Below, piece after piece: positions 1 through 8,923 of a stretch of DNA of 54,022 bases (position 1 is the stretch's first letter; each line of letters begins with the position of its first letter). Origin of the DNA: Bacteroidales bacterium (GTDB lineage Bacteria > Bacteroidota > Bacteroidia > Bacteroidales > UBA932). Under the pieces are notes generated by a model that saw nothing but the letters and a program-made list of their open reading frames with translations, searched no databases and was not told the DNA's origin. A program made the position numbers and the translations under genes. The stretch spans positions 1-54,022 of the forward strand of contig JAAYJQ010000004.1 in assembly GCA_012522855.1 (NCBI GenBank). The letters are read 5' to 3'.

Positions 1-150
1 ACAGGTAGAAACAGCAGCGTTTTACACCTTGACAGTCAGCGTATCAAGGATTTCAACGCGTCGTTTTTTTGACCTATTGAAATCATCAACACATTCAATC
101 ACAGCACTTTATGCTCCACGGGGGAAATGCAATCATTTCTCCGAACAGGC

Positions 151-195
151 TTGTCATTTCCCCGCGTAGGCACTTGTCATTTCCCCGCGTAGGCA
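151..195. repeat. two direct copies, 23-bp period
   Basis: TTGTCATTTCCCCGCGTAGG occurs at 151-170 and again at 174-193. It sits in a gene-free stretch (1-844) in which I see no credible coding region. The second copy runs into the first, partial unit of the 83-bp repeat that follows. Confidence 0.8.
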
Positions 196-232
196 TCCAC
201 GGAGGTTTTTGCAAGCACCTCACAACCACGCA

Positions 233-415
233 CTTGCGGAGATGCCCATGGATGCCGGCCTGCTTCTCGGCATAAGGATCCACGAGGGTCTTCGTAAGTA
301 TTTCACAAACAGGAACTTGCAGAGATGCCCATGAATGCCGACCTGCTTCTCGGCATAGGCTTCCACGAGGGTCTTCGTAAGTGCTTCACAAACAGGCTCT
401 TGCGGAAGGGCCCGT
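233..415. repeat. 83-bp tandem repeat, about 2.5 copies
   Basis: The block beginning CTTGCGGAGATGCCCATG starts at 233, recurs at 316 and begins again at 399, an exact 83-bp spacing. A further degenerate partial copy precedes it (about 192-232). No open frame with coding character uses it. Confidence 0.8.
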
Positions 416-419
416 GGAT

Positions 420-733
420 ACCGAGCGCAGGAGCCGGGGCAGGAGCAGGGCACAGGGCGCAGGGACAGGCGCAGGGGCGGCGCAGGCGCAGGGCGCAGGA
501 GCAGGGGCAGGCGCAGGGGCAGGCGCCGGAGCCGGAGCAGGGGCAGGGGCAGGCGCAGGAGCCGGGGCATGGGCAGGGCGCAGGGGCAGGGGCATGGGCG
601 GCGCAGGAGCCGGCGCAGGGGCAGGGGCAGGGGCAGGGGCAGGCGCAGGAGCCGGGGCATGGGCAGGGCGCAGGGGCAGGGGCATGGGCGGCGCAGGGCG
701 CAGGCGCAGGGGCAGGGCGCAGGGTAGATACCG
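420..733. repeat. strand-asymmetric GC-rich low-complexity tract
   Basis: About 310 bases are built almost only from GGGGCA, GGCGCA and GGAGCC words, with G on the plus strand and almost no T. A larger block containing GGAGCCGGGGCATGGGCAGG recurs about 90 bp apart (near 560 and 650). Every frame yields Ala/Gly/Gln/Arg or Pro/Ala/Cys strings, so the long open frames here come from composition and are not genes. Confidence 0.75.
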
Positions 734-760
734 AGCGCCGGGGTCGGGTGACGGACACTT

Positions 761-902
761 CAGGCAGGCGTGATTACCGGCGTCCGTCCACCTTCCGGGT
801 CAGGCGCCTGATGTCGGCACGGATCAGATAGCAGGCAGGCGTGATTACCGGCGTCCGTCCGTTTTCCGGATCAGACGCCTGATGTCGGCGCGGATCAGAT
901 AA
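761..902. repeat. 71-bp tandem duplication of the esterase gene 3' end
   Basis: CAGGCAGGCGTGATTACCGG starts at 761 and at 832, exactly 71 bp apart. The copy at 832-902 contains the last codons and the TAA stop (845-847) of the minus-strand esterase gene. The copy at 761-831 is a non-coding duplicate just downstream of that stop, with a few substitutions. Confidence 0.85.
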
Positions 903-1699
903 CAGGCAGGGCCCAAGACCATTCCGTGATCGAAGCCGTTCAGCTCAAAGAGTTCGGAAGGATGGCCGAAATGCTTCAGGATCGCGGACAGATGGGCGTT
1001 CTCCTCGTAGCGGGCCAGCATCTCCAGCGAACGGTCTCCCGTGATCAGCATCAACGGACAGCCCTCGGCGCGTACCCGGTTGACGGGAGCGTACGCATCG
1101 ATTACCGGAAGATCGTCGGGCAGCCCCCGTTCTTTCCGGATGGTGTAGTGGGTGTTGGTCTGGCCGCTGATCGGATAGGCTTTCACGATCCGGTCGGCAT
1201 CCAGGCCATAGGCCGCCGTCCAAGACTTGTCAAGCGCAAGCATCAGCGCAAGGTACCCGCCCGCCGAATGGCCGGAGACGAAGACCTTGTCCGCCGAACC
1301 GCCATATTCCTGAATATGCCGGAAGACCCAGGCAAGCGCCTGCGCGGCATCCTCCAGGTACGCCGGACAGGTTGCCCTAGGGGAAAGACGGTAATTCACG
1401 GAGACCACCGCGAAACCCTGACGTCGGAATTCTTCAGGAATATGCTTGTTTCCTCCCGTAAGCCCGCCCCCGTGGTACCAGACCAGGGTCGCGAAATCAT
1501 CCGCCTCCTCCGGATAGTACAGATCCAACTTGCAGCGCTCCAATTTGTAGGCATCCTGTTCAGGCTTCCCGTCCATACGGGCAACCGAGGTATAAGGAAT
1601 GTCCCGAAGGAAGCTGTAGCCATCGTCGGTCAGAGCGGACGTCTGCGCCAAGACTGAAAAGGAGCAGAAGAGGAAAAATAGGGCAAGGATTCGTTTCAT
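845..1699 (-). CDS. secreted alpha/beta-hydrolase (esterase/lipase)
   Basis: A 284-residue protein with a Sec-type signal peptide (residues 1-19, ending near VLAQ). The alpha/beta-hydrolase fold is shown by the oxyanion-hole motif HGGG (about 76-79) and the nucleophile elbow GHSAGG (about 143-148, Ser145). A likely acid lies in ITGDRS (about 221) and the catalytic His in GFDHG (about 258). HGGG plus GHSAGG is typical of hormone-sensitive-lipase and BD-FAE type esterases acting on small esters or acylated sugars; the substrate cannot be read from sequence. It is the last gene of a minus-strand run after mltG, separated from it by a tandem repeat. Its 3' end is itself duplicated downstream. Confidence 0.85.
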   Translation of the reverse strand: MKRILALFFLFCSFSVLAQTSALTDDGYSFLRDIPYTSVARMDGKPEQDAYKLERCKLDLYYPEEADDFATLVWYHGGGLTGGNKHIPEEFRRQGFAVVSVNYRLSPRATCPAYLEDAAQALAWVFRHIQEYGGSADKVFVSGHSAGGYLALMLALDKSWTAAYGLDADRIVKAYPISGQTNTHYTIRKERGLPDDLPVIDAYAPVNRVRAEGCPLMLITGDRSLEMLARYEENAHLSAILKHFGHPSELFELNGFDHGMVLGPACYLIRADIRRLIRKTDGRR

Positions 1700-1740
1700 A
1701 TGATGCTAAAAAAGAAATTTTTCATTTCATCAAAAGTGAC

Positions 1741-1866
1741 TTCAGCGGGCGTTAAGGACTCGCCGGACAAGACTTCAGCGGGCGTCGAGGACTCGCCGGA
1801 CAAGACTTCAGCGGGCGTTGAGGACTCGCTGGACAAGACTTCAGCGGGCGTTGAGGACTCGCTGGA
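1741..1866. repeat. 33-bp tandem repeat made from the mltG 3' end
   Basis: Units begin with TTCAGCGGGC at 1741, 1774, 1807 and 1840. The last unit contains the mltG stop codon (complement of TCA, 1841-1843) and its final codons (QRVLNAR). The three units downstream repeat the same coding tail and stop with one or two changes each. Confidence 0.9.
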
Positions 1867-2866
1867 ATGCACGCGCGTTTTTGTTGTGCTCGGAGAGGGT
1901 TCTTGCGAATATGTGCGTTCCGTCCATGGCAGGACTGGCACAGAAGAACAGGTAGCCATGCTTGTCGGGATTGAGCACGGCATCCAGACAGGCGCGAGTC
2001 GGGACGCAGATGGGTCCCGGGGGCAGCCCTTCGTGGAGGTAGGTGTTGTACGGGGAATCCACTTCCAGGTGCTTGCGGTAGATCCGGGTCAGGGTGTAGT
2101 CGTAGCAAAACGCTACGGTCGGATCCGCCTGCAGCCGCATTCCCTGGCGCAGACGGTTCAAGTAGACCCCTGCAATCGCGGGATATTCCGGCTCGTAATT
2201 CGACTCCCCTTTCACGATGGATGCCAGAATCGAGACCTCCCCGGGGGTCAGTCCCTGCGCCTCCGCCTTCCGCAGGTTCTCGGCCGTCCAGTAGGCATCC
2301 AAGGCCGCTTTCTGCTTGTCCAGCACATCCTTCATCGAAGCAGTCCAGTACACCTCGTACGTGTCCGGCATAAACAGCGAAAAGACATCCCGGGACGAAC
2401 ATCCGTAGGCGGCGAGGGCCGCGTCGTCGTTCAGCGTCCGGACGACAGCAGCCGAATCCAACATCAGCTGACGGCTGATCTTACGAGCGATCTCCCCCTT
2501 CAGCCGCAGGTTTCCCGACAGCACCAGATTGACCGGGGTCTGCCAGCCGGCTTTGAGCATCCGGGGTACATAGACGCTGGGTTTTGAAGATTCGATGACA
2601 TAGTGGCCGGGCCTGATGGCGGACGTGTCAGAGAGCGACTCCTTGAATTCCTTCCGGAAAGCCCGGGCAAGACTGGCCGGCCGCAGCACGACGCTGTCCG
2701 GAATCGCCGCCAGCACATCTTCCGGACTCATGCCGGGATACACGTACAATTCGGCCTTCTGGCTGAAATTGGGCTGTCTGTTGTCCGCATACTTGCCGCA
2801 AGCGAAGACCGCCAGGACGAAGAGGGCGGCCGCAAGGAGCGGAAAGATTATTTTTTTCGCATTCAT
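1841..2866 (-). CDS. mltG: endolytic murein transglycosylase MltG (YceG-like)
   Basis: A 341-residue membrane-anchored protein. An N-terminal hydrophobic segment (about 6-22, with a Cys after it) is followed by the YceG domain. The hallmark block reads ASIVKGES...AGVYLNRL..GM.LQADPTV. Family members usually read V-E-x-E-T where this has V-K-G-E-S, so one of the two usual glutamates is Lys. MltG cleaves nascent glycan strands and sets peptidoglycan chain length. I start at the ATG at 2866 (MNAKKIIF) because the open frame upstream of it is uncharacteristic and runs into the preceding gene's tail. It lies 40 bp downstream of a glucosaminidase gene, a wall-remodelling pair. Confidence 0.88.
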   Translation of the reverse strand: MNAKKIIFPLLAAALFVLAVFACGKYADNRQPNFSQKAELYVYPGMSPEDVLAAIPDSVVLRPASLARAFRKEFKESLSDTSAIRPGHYVIESSKPSVYVPRMLKAGWQTPVNLVLSGNLRLKGEIARKISRQLMLDSAAVVRTLNDDAALAAYGCSSRDVFSLFMPDTYEVYWTASMKDVLDKQKAALDAYWTAENLRKAEAQGLTPGEVSILASIVKGESNYEPEYPAIAGVYLNRLRQGMRLQADPTVAFCYDYTLTRIYRKHLEVDSPYNTYLHEGLPPGPICVPTRACLDAVLNPDKHGYLFFCASPAMDGTHIFARTLSEHNKNARAFQRVLNAR

Positions 2867-2906
2867 AGATTCATTCTGAATGATAGTGTGAGCCGTTCCG
2901 GAGGCT

Positions 2907-4028
2907 CTATTTCTTTTTGCCCCGAAGGAAGATCGTCTCCCCTTCGCTCGGCACATATCCGGCAGAGAAGCCGTTCATTTTACGAACGGCGCTCATTTTT
3001 ACACCGAAGCGTTGGCAAATGTCCCGCAGTGTTTCCGGTTCTTCCCCGACAATGTACTTGTCGAGTCCCTTGGTGCTCTGCTTCTTCTTCGGCTGCAGGT
3101 AAACAATCGTCCCCGGCAAGAGGCGTTCGGAAGCGGACAAATCGTTGTACCGGAGCAATTCCTTGAGGAACAAATCGTTGGCTTTCGCGATACCGGCATA
3201 GGTCTCCCCTTCTATAGACGTGATGAAGGGCACTCCGTTCCGGGACATCATCTGGCGGGAAAGTGAAAAGCGGAACTGCTCGTATCGGCTCTTGTCCACC
3301 GGCTTCGGTTCTTCGATCGAAAGCGGGGAGTCGGGAATCCGGACCGGCACTTCCTCCTCCACGACCCTATCACGATTCCGCTCCGCCCGGCGCGCCTTCC
3401 GGGCCGCCCGGCGATCCACCCTGGAGGACGCTTGCACCCTGTCGGATGCCTGCTTCGGGAAAACCTCTTCGGAGACCTTTTCTTCTGAGGTTTCCAAACG
3501 GGAAGCCTCCGCGACCGTCATCATGTCGTATTCGCTCAATCCGTAGTCCTCGATGTACTTGATGAGTTTCACGGCATAACTGGGATCCGTAGCATAGCCT
3601 GCCTTCTTCAGTCCGTGAGCCCAAGCCTTGTAATCCGTGATTTCGTAGTCGAACAGGAACTTGTAGCGATCACGATAGCGCAGGAAGTCGGAATGATCAC
3701 GGAAAGATTCATCAGCGGAAGCGTATTTCCGGAAGCACTCCCCTATCGCATCGTCGTCGAAATAGATTTTCATGCCCGTCCAGTCCTTGTGGCACTTGAT
3801 GCCGAAATGGTTGTTCCCGTCCAGAGCCATGGAAGAGACCCCTGCCCCGGACTCAAGGATACCTTGGGCGAGAGTGATGCTGGCCGGCACACCGGAACGG
3901 TACATCTCCCGTACTGCCGTCGGAGCCCACTTCTCCACATAATCCTGGATCAGGGATTGCCGCTGTCCGGCAACCGTAAAGGCGAAAGACAGGGACAGGA
4001 TAAGCAACAGGAATATTCTTTTACGCAT
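2907..4028 (-). CDS. secreted N-acetylglucosaminidase with LysM repeats
   Basis: 373 residues with a signal peptide (1-20). Residues about 25-170 form a GH73/FlgJ-type glucosaminidase domain: ITLAQGILESGAG with catalytic Glu59, NNHFGIKCH, and YATDPSYA.KLI..IE. A basic and acidic linker (about 180-245) follows. Two LysM-like peptidoglycan-binding repeats end the protein (about 263-312 and 325-370). It should hydrolyse GlcNAc-MurNAc bonds in the envelope. It precedes mltG by 40 bp on the same strand, suggesting co-transcription. Confidence 0.9.
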   Translation of the reverse strand: MRKRIFLLLILSLSFAFTVAGQRQSLIQDYVEKWAPTAVREMYRSGVPASITLAQGILESGAGVSSMALDGNNHFGIKCHKDWTGMKIYFDDDAIGECFRKYASADESFRDHSDFLRYRDRYKFLFDYEITDYKAWAHGLKKAGYATDPSYAVKLIKYIEDYGLSEYDMMTVAEASRLETSEEKVSEEVFPKQASDRVQASSRVDRRAARKARRAERNRDRVVEEEVPVRIPDSPLSIEEPKPVDKSRYEQFRFSLSRQMMSRNGVPFITSIEGETYAGIAKANDLFLKELLRYNDLSASERLLPGTIVYLQPKKKQSTKGLDKYIVGEEPETLRDICQRFGVKMSAVRKMNGFSAGYVPSEGETIFLRGKKK

Positions 4029-4098
4029 GGAAACGAAACACTTCTTTCATTGTACGAAGATACAACAATTATGCAAAATCCGTTTCCGGAATCCCGGA

Positions 4099-5040
4099 CT
4101 ACTCCGGACGGACGAGCGGAACCTCGAAAATGTCGCCGTCTTCGGCTGCCCAGGTATCCGGAAAGACCGTCCGGCACTCCGCTTGGTAGCGGAGGATTTC
4201 CTGGTTGCGGGAGGAATAATGTCCGATCACCAACTTCCGAGCGCCTGCTTCCAAGGCGCAGCGCGCGGCCTGCAGGGTCGTGGAATGGTAACGCTGCGCC
4301 GCCTGTTCCGCCATCTCGTCAAGATAGGTCGTTTCGTGGTACAGCAGATCAACCCCGCGCAGCCAGCCCGCCAGTTCCGGAAACGGCGCGGTATCGCTGC
4401 AATACGCGTAGGAGCGCGGGATATACGGCTGATACCCGACTTCCGCGAACGGAATCACGTCCGAAGATCCGTCGGGACGACTACGGACCACGTCTTCGCC
4501 ACGCTTGATGCTGCCGATCTCGGTCAGGGTGAGACCATATTCAGCGATCTTCTCCTTCCTGACATTCATCAGCGGCATTTTCTCCCGGAAGAAGAAGCCG
4601 TAAGTTTCGATCTTGTGGTTCAGCGGGAACGCGAGAATCTCCAGCGTCTTGGTCGAGCAGACCGTTTCCGGCGCCTTCATAGTCAAAGGAATATGTCGGA
4701 TTTCATACGGAAGCCACTCCCCGTAATAGGACAGGAAGAATTTCAGGATCGGGCTGAAATTCTCCGGCGCGTAGATGTTCAGCGGCTTCCTCCGACCGTT
4801 CATCCCCAGGGTGGACAGGAGGGCGGGCAGGCCGAAAACGTGGTCTCCGTGAATATGCGAAAGAAAGATCGCATCTATCCGCATCATCGGAACACGGAAC
4901 TGCAGAAGACGCCGCTGCACGCCTTCTCCGCAGTCGATTAAAAAGAAGCGCCCCTGCACACGAAGTACCTGAGCGCTCTGATATCTTCCGGTCACGGGCA
5001 TGGCCGAAGCCGTGCCCAGGACCGTCAACGTGAAATCCAT
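4099..5040 (-). CDS. rnz: ribonuclease Z (tRNA 3' endonuclease)
   Basis: 313 residues, the normal length for short-form RNase Z. The metallo-beta-lactamase motif SHIHGDH lies at about 61-67, an early metal-site Asp in FLIDCGEG at about 36, and later ligands in YHETTY and GHYSSR. It removes tRNA 3' trailers. It starts three bases after the rpsA stop codon, so the two are probably one transcript. Confidence 0.95.
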   Translation of the reverse strand: MDFTLTVLGTASAMPVTGRYQSAQVLRVQGRFFLIDCGEGVQRRLLQFRVPMMRIDAIFLSHIHGDHVFGLPALLSTLGMNGRRKPLNIYAPENFSPILKFFLSYYGEWLPYEIRHIPLTMKAPETVCSTKTLEILAFPLNHKIETYGFFFREKMPLMNVRKEKIAEYGLTLTEIGSIKRGEDVVRSRPDGSSDVIPFAEVGYQPYIPRSYAYCSDTAPFPELAGWLRGVDLLYHETTYLDEMAEQAAQRYHSTTLQAARCALEAGARKLVIGHYSSRNQEILRYQAECRTVFPDTWAAEDGDIFEVPLVRPE

Positions 5041-5043
5041 CGA

Positions 5044-7134
5044 TTATTTACCTTTCTCTGATTTTTTCTCTAATTTATCCTTGAGGGCAGCGAGTTCGCT
5101 GATGTCGCCGAGCGTTGTCTTCTCAAGATTGGAATTGATCTTCTTGACGGCACGCTTGGTGGTGTCGGCCTCCAGAGCCGCCCGCTCCATCTTCGCCTCG
5201 GAATAGGTCCTCAAATGCGAAAGAAGAATTCTGCGGGTGCTTCTGCGGAGCTCGACCACCTTGAACGGAAGGGTTTCGCCGACGACGGCCGGCTTGCCAT
5301 CCTCCTTGATGAGGTCGCGGTTGAACGCAAAGCCCTCGTCCTCACCCTGAAGGGTAATGTTGGCACCCTTGTCCGTCAGAGATTTCACTGTAGCCTCGAT
5401 CGTGGAGCCGACCGGATACTTCTCCTCCATCTCATCCCAAGGATTCGGCATAAGCTGCTTGTGTCCGAGACTCAGTTTGTGGTTGACCTCGTCAAAATCA
5501 AGAATCTGTACATCGATTGTATCACCGGTGACAACCATTTCGGAAGGATGCTTGATCTTGCTCCAGGACAGGTCGCTGATGTGGATCAGTCCTTCAACAC
5601 CGTCTTCGAGTTCGGCGAACACGCCGAAGTTGGTAATGTTCCGAACGATCGCCTTGTGCTGAGAACCGACCGGATACTTGTCGCGGATACTCTCCCAAGG
5701 GTTGGGGGTGAGCTGCTTCAGACCCAGTGACATTTTCCGGTTCTCCCGGTCGATGGAAAGGATCTGCGCGTCGACCTCATCGCCCGCATTGACGAATTCC
5801 TGGGCACTGTGAAGCCTGGGAGACCAGGACATCTCTGAGACGTGAATGAGACCCTCGACGCCCGGCTGAATCTCGACAAAAGCACCGTAATCGGCGATGA
5901 GAACGACCTTGCCCTTGACGATGTCACCGACCTTGAGTTCGGAATCGAGGTTGTCCCAAGGATGCGGTGTAAGCTGCTTGTAACCTAGGGCGATGCGCTT
6001 CTGCTGCGCATCGAACTCCTTGACGACGACCTTGATCTTCTGGTCCAGAGAAACAACCTCTTCCGGACTGTCGATCCGTCCCCAGGAAAGATCGGTAATG
6101 TGAACGAGACCGTCCACACCGCCCAAGTCGACGAACACGCCGTAATTGGTAATGTTCTTGACGGTTCCTTCAAGAATCTGACCTTTCTCCAGCTTGCTGA
6201 TGAGTTCTTCTCTGCGCTTCTCCTGCTCGGCCTCGAGAAGGGCTTTGTGTGAAACAACCACATTGCGGAACTCCTGATTGATCTTCACAATCTTGAAGTC
6301 CAGGGTCTGGTTGACATACGCGTCGTAGTCGCGGATCGGTTTGATGTCAATCTGCGAACCAGGCAGGAAGGCCTCGATGCCGAACACGTCGACGATCATA
6401 CCGCCCTTCGTACGGGTCTTGATGAATCCTTTGACGATCTCGTCGTTGTTGGCGGCTTCGTTGATCCGATCCCAAGACTTGAGGGCGCGCGCCTTCTTGT
6501 GGGAGAGGAGCAACTGCCCCTTCCTGTCCTCGACGGACTCCACGAAGACTTCCACCTTGTCCCCGACCTTGAGGTCCGGATTGTACCGGAACTCAGGCGT
6601 CTGGATGACGCCTTCGCTCTTGTATCCTATGTCGATAATCACTTCCCGCTTGGAGATCCCCGTAACCGTGCCTTCGACCACTTCATTTTCGACCACCTTG
6701 GAGAGGGTCTGGTCATAGGCTTCTTCGATCTTCTTCCGATCCTCAACCCCATAGACTTCGACGCTGCCTTCAAAGGCTTCCCAATCGAAATCTTCCGAGG
6801 CTACGGACGCGTTGAGAAGTGACCTTCTCGTTGCTTTCTTTTCCGCCACGGGCTCTTCTTTTTCCGCCGCAATCTCTTCGGCCTTTTCCGCCGCGGGTTC
6901 TTCGGCCTTTTCCGCCACGGGTTCTTCTTTTTCTACCACGGGCTCTTCGGCCTTTTCCGCCACAGGCTCTTCTTTTTCCACTACAGGCTCTTCGGCCTTC
7001 GGCGCTTCTGCAGGGGCGGCTGCTTCAGCAGGGACCTCCGCTTGGGTTTCAACAGTCTCAGGAGCGGCCTCTACGGGAGTCTTCACTTCCTCGACAGGCG
7101 TCTCTTCGACCACATTCTTTGTTTCTTCTGACAT
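5044..7134 (-). CDS. rpsA: 30S ribosomal protein S1 with acidic repeat leader
   Basis: 696 residues. Residues 1-110 are an unusual low-complexity acidic leader made of repeated EEPV(A/V)EK(A/E) blocks. Six S1 RNA-binding repeats follow, recognisable by signatures such as GTVTGISKREVIIDIG, GVFVDLGGVDGLVHITDLSW, GAFVEIQPGVEGLIHVSEMSW and GVFAELEDGVEGLIHISDLSW. S1 recruits mRNA to the 30S subunit. Bacteroidota S1 proteins often carry acidic leaders, but the near-identical repeats here suggest recent expansion. It is preceded by a strong promoter match at 7220-7250 and followed by rnz. Confidence 0.95.
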   Translation of the reverse strand: MSEETKNVVEETPVEEVKTPVEAAPETVETQAEVPAEAAAPAEAPKAEEPVVEKEEPVAEKAEEPVVEKEEPVAEKAEEPAAEKAEEIAAEKEEPVAEKKATRRSLLNASVASEDFDWEAFEGSVEVYGVEDRKKIEEAYDQTLSKVVENEVVEGTVTGISKREVIIDIGYKSEGVIQTPEFRYNPDLKVGDKVEVFVESVEDRKGQLLLSHKKARALKSWDRINEAANNDEIVKGFIKTRTKGGMIVDVFGIEAFLPGSQIDIKPIRDYDAYVNQTLDFKIVKINQEFRNVVVSHKALLEAEQEKRREELISKLEKGQILEGTVKNITNYGVFVDLGGVDGLVHITDLSWGRIDSPEEVVSLDQKIKVVVKEFDAQQKRIALGYKQLTPHPWDNLDSELKVGDIVKGKVVLIADYGAFVEIQPGVEGLIHVSEMSWSPRLHSAQEFVNAGDEVDAQILSIDRENRKMSLGLKQLTPNPWESIRDKYPVGSQHKAIVRNITNFGVFAELEDGVEGLIHISDLSWSKIKHPSEMVVTGDTIDVQILDFDEVNHKLSLGHKQLMPNPWDEMEEKYPVGSTIEATVKSLTDKGANITLQGEDEGFAFNRDLIKEDGKPAVVGETLPFKVVELRRSTRRILLSHLRTYSEAKMERAALEADTTKRAVKKINSNLEKTTLGDISELAALKDKLEKKSEKGK

Positions 7135-7219
7135 AATCTGTAAATAAGATAACTAGTTGTTGGACATTATATTCATTGCTCCCTCCGCACGGCCGGTAGG
7201 CACGGCAGTGAAAAGCGTG

Positions 7220-7250
7220 CAAAAATAGAGAAAAATATCTGATTTGCAAA
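7220..7250 (-). promoter_or_regulatory. Bacteroidota promoter for rpsA
   Basis: On the minus strand, TTTG (complement of 7247-7250), a 19-bp spacer and TATTTTTG (complement of 7220-7227) fit the Bacteroidota primary sigma consensus TTTG-N19-TAnnTTTG. It lies about 90 bp upstream of the rpsA ATG. Confidence 0.75.
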
Positions 7251-7266
7251 AAGTTCTGAAAGAAAA

Positions 7267-8214
7267 TCAGAGCATTCTATTCTTCTTAAACAAATAGAGG
7301 GAGACTCCGATCAAAAGCAGCATAACGCCGATGATCGCGATCCAGGCCCACTCTTTCCCCATGAACGGCAAGGCCACGTTCATACCGTAGAAGCTCGCCA
7401 CTAGGGTCGGAGGCATCAGGAGAACGGAGACCAGAGTGAAGATTTTCATGATCTTGTTCTGATCCAGGTTGATCAAACCGACCACCGTATCCTGGAGATA
7501 TTCCAGCCGCTCGAAACTGAAGTCAGAATGCTTGATCAGGGAGGTGATATCCTGCAGAATCACGGTGAAACGAGGCTCCAGTTCCGCGGGATACTTGTCG
7601 CTCTTGAGCAGGTTAGAGAGCAGCCGCTGCTTGTCCACGATGTTCTCCCTGACCCGCATCGTGTTCTCCTGCAGCTGGTTGATGTCCAGGAGGAAGTCCT
7701 CGTTGATGTCCTCCTGCTTGTTGATCCGCTTGCCGTACTGCGAGATCTCCTTGCCCATGAGCTCGATCATGTCCGCATCCAGGTCGACACGCTGGTCCAT
7801 GATGCTCGCGAACACCGAATAGCCGTTCTTGTACTGTTGCGGCATCACAACGATCCGCCGCTGCAATTCAGTGAAGCTGCGCAGGGGAACCTCGCGCAGG
7901 GTGGTCAGACAATTGCCCACGAAGGTGAAGGAAACGGGCTCGATCGTGTAGTCCTCAGGGCCCGGCATCAGGAAGTTGGTGTTCGCGAAGATCGCTTCCT
8001 TCGACTCGGAGAAACGGGAAGAACTCTCGATCTCCTCCGCCTGGGCGCGGCTCGGAATCTCAATGCAGAGGAAGTCGTCGACGGTATGCTTTTCGTCCCC
8101 GGAAGGGGCGAGAAGGTCGATCCAAAGGACCTGATTCTTATCCATCTTGAAAAGCTCCGTTTCAGACTGCGATACCAACAGTTTGCCGTCCTGTCTGTAG
8201 AAGATAACGATCAT
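7267..8214 (-). CDS. corA: CorA-family magnesium transporter
   Basis: About 315 residues. A long soluble N-terminal domain rich in charged helices is followed by two C-terminal membrane segments; the CorA selectivity motif YGMN (in FYGMNVALPF) sits at the end of the first. It forms pentameric Mg2+ (or Co2+/Ni2+) channels in the inner membrane. I place the start at the ATG at 8214, preceded by AGGAAGAGT, rather than at an upstream TTG at 8256. Confidence 0.9.
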   Translation of the reverse strand: MIVIFYRQDGKLLVSQSETELFKMDKNQVLWIDLLAPSGDEKHTVDDFLCIEIPSRAQAEEIESSSRFSESKEAIFANTNFLMPGPEDYTIEPVSFTFVGNCLTTLREVPLRSFTELQRRIVVMPQQYKNGYSVFASIMDQRVDLDADMIELMGKEISQYGKRINKQEDINEDFLLDINQLQENTMRVRENIVDKQRLLSNLLKSDKYPAELEPRFTVILQDITSLIKHSDFSFERLEYLQDTVVGLINLDQNKIMKIFTLVSVLLMPPTLVASFYGMNVALPFMGKEWAWIAIIGVMLLLIGVSLYLFKKNRML

Positions 8215-8291
8215 ACTCTTCCTGTTTTTCCCGGCCCGTTCGTCGGAAGGGTTCAACTTCGTGTCCCTGACATTACGGAGAAGTCAGTTTG

Positions 8292-8299
8292 CAAAAATA
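8292..8299 (-). promoter_or_regulatory. possible -7 element upstream of corA
   Basis: The complement of 8292-8299 reads TATTTTTG, matching TAnnTTTG, about 80 bp upstream of the chosen corA start. No well-spaced TTTG is visible upstream of it, so this is tentative. Confidence 0.4.
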
Positions 8300-8362
8300 C
8301 GAAATAATTTTCAAATACTGTGAATATCTCCCGGTAAACCGACGCTAATCATCGACTGCCGC

Positions 8363-8923
8363 CTAGACGAAGTCCAGGAGGATGTTCAGTCCGATCAGGA
8401 TCAGCACGATCCCTCCTGCGACTTCCGCGATTTTTCCGAACTTTTCACCGATCTTGCTGCCCAGGGGCATTCCGATCGCGACTGAAACGAACGTAAAAAC
8501 CAAGATGGCAGCGGAAACCAGCAGGGCTTCCGCCGCTTCTGCTTTTGCCAGGGACATAGAGATGCCCACTGCGAGCGCGTCGATGCTGTCGGCTACGGCG
8601 GCGATCAGCAGGTTCCGGACGCCATCAAGATTGGCGCGCTCCCTGCGCTCTTTATCCAAGCCATTTTTGATCATCGAACCGCCGACGTAGAGCAGGAGGA
8701 GAAAACCGATGATATCCCCCGCTTTCTGAAGGTTGCCTGCGATTAGACTGGCAAAGCCCCATCCTGCCAAAAAGAATCCGGTCTGCACGACCGCGAACAC
8801 AAGCCCCACGCGGAGGATGTGGCGCAGTTTCACCTTCCGGACCGTGACACTCGCGCAGAGGGCAACCGCAAAGCAGTCGGCGCAGAGCGAAACAGCCAGC
8901 AAGATGGCTTCCAGAATTCTCAT
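8363..8923 (-). CDS. mntP: manganese efflux pump MntP
   Basis: 186 residues with six predicted hydrophobic segments and the two family repeats, each with a membrane Asp: SLCADCFAVALCASV near the N terminus and VADSIDALAVGISM in the middle. MntP exports Mn2+. Its ATG overlaps the recR stop codon (ATGA at 8921-8925), so it is translationally coupled to recR and is the last gene of the operon. Confidence 0.9.
   Translation of the reverse strand: MRILEAILLAVSLCADCFAVALCASVTVRKVKLRHILRVGLVFAVVQTGFFLAGWGFASLIAGNLQKAGDIIGFLLLLYVGGSMIKNGLDKERRERANLDGVRNLLIAAVADSIDALAVGISMSLAKAEAAEALLVSAAILVFTFVSVAIGMPLGSKIGEKFGKIAEVAGGIVLILIGLNILLDFV

Noticed and set aside
220..831. Open frames of 99-168 codons on both strands
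   Set aside because: They translate to Ala/Gly/Gln/Arg or Pro/Ala/Cys strings from a GC-rich simple repeat; no start context or recognisable domain.
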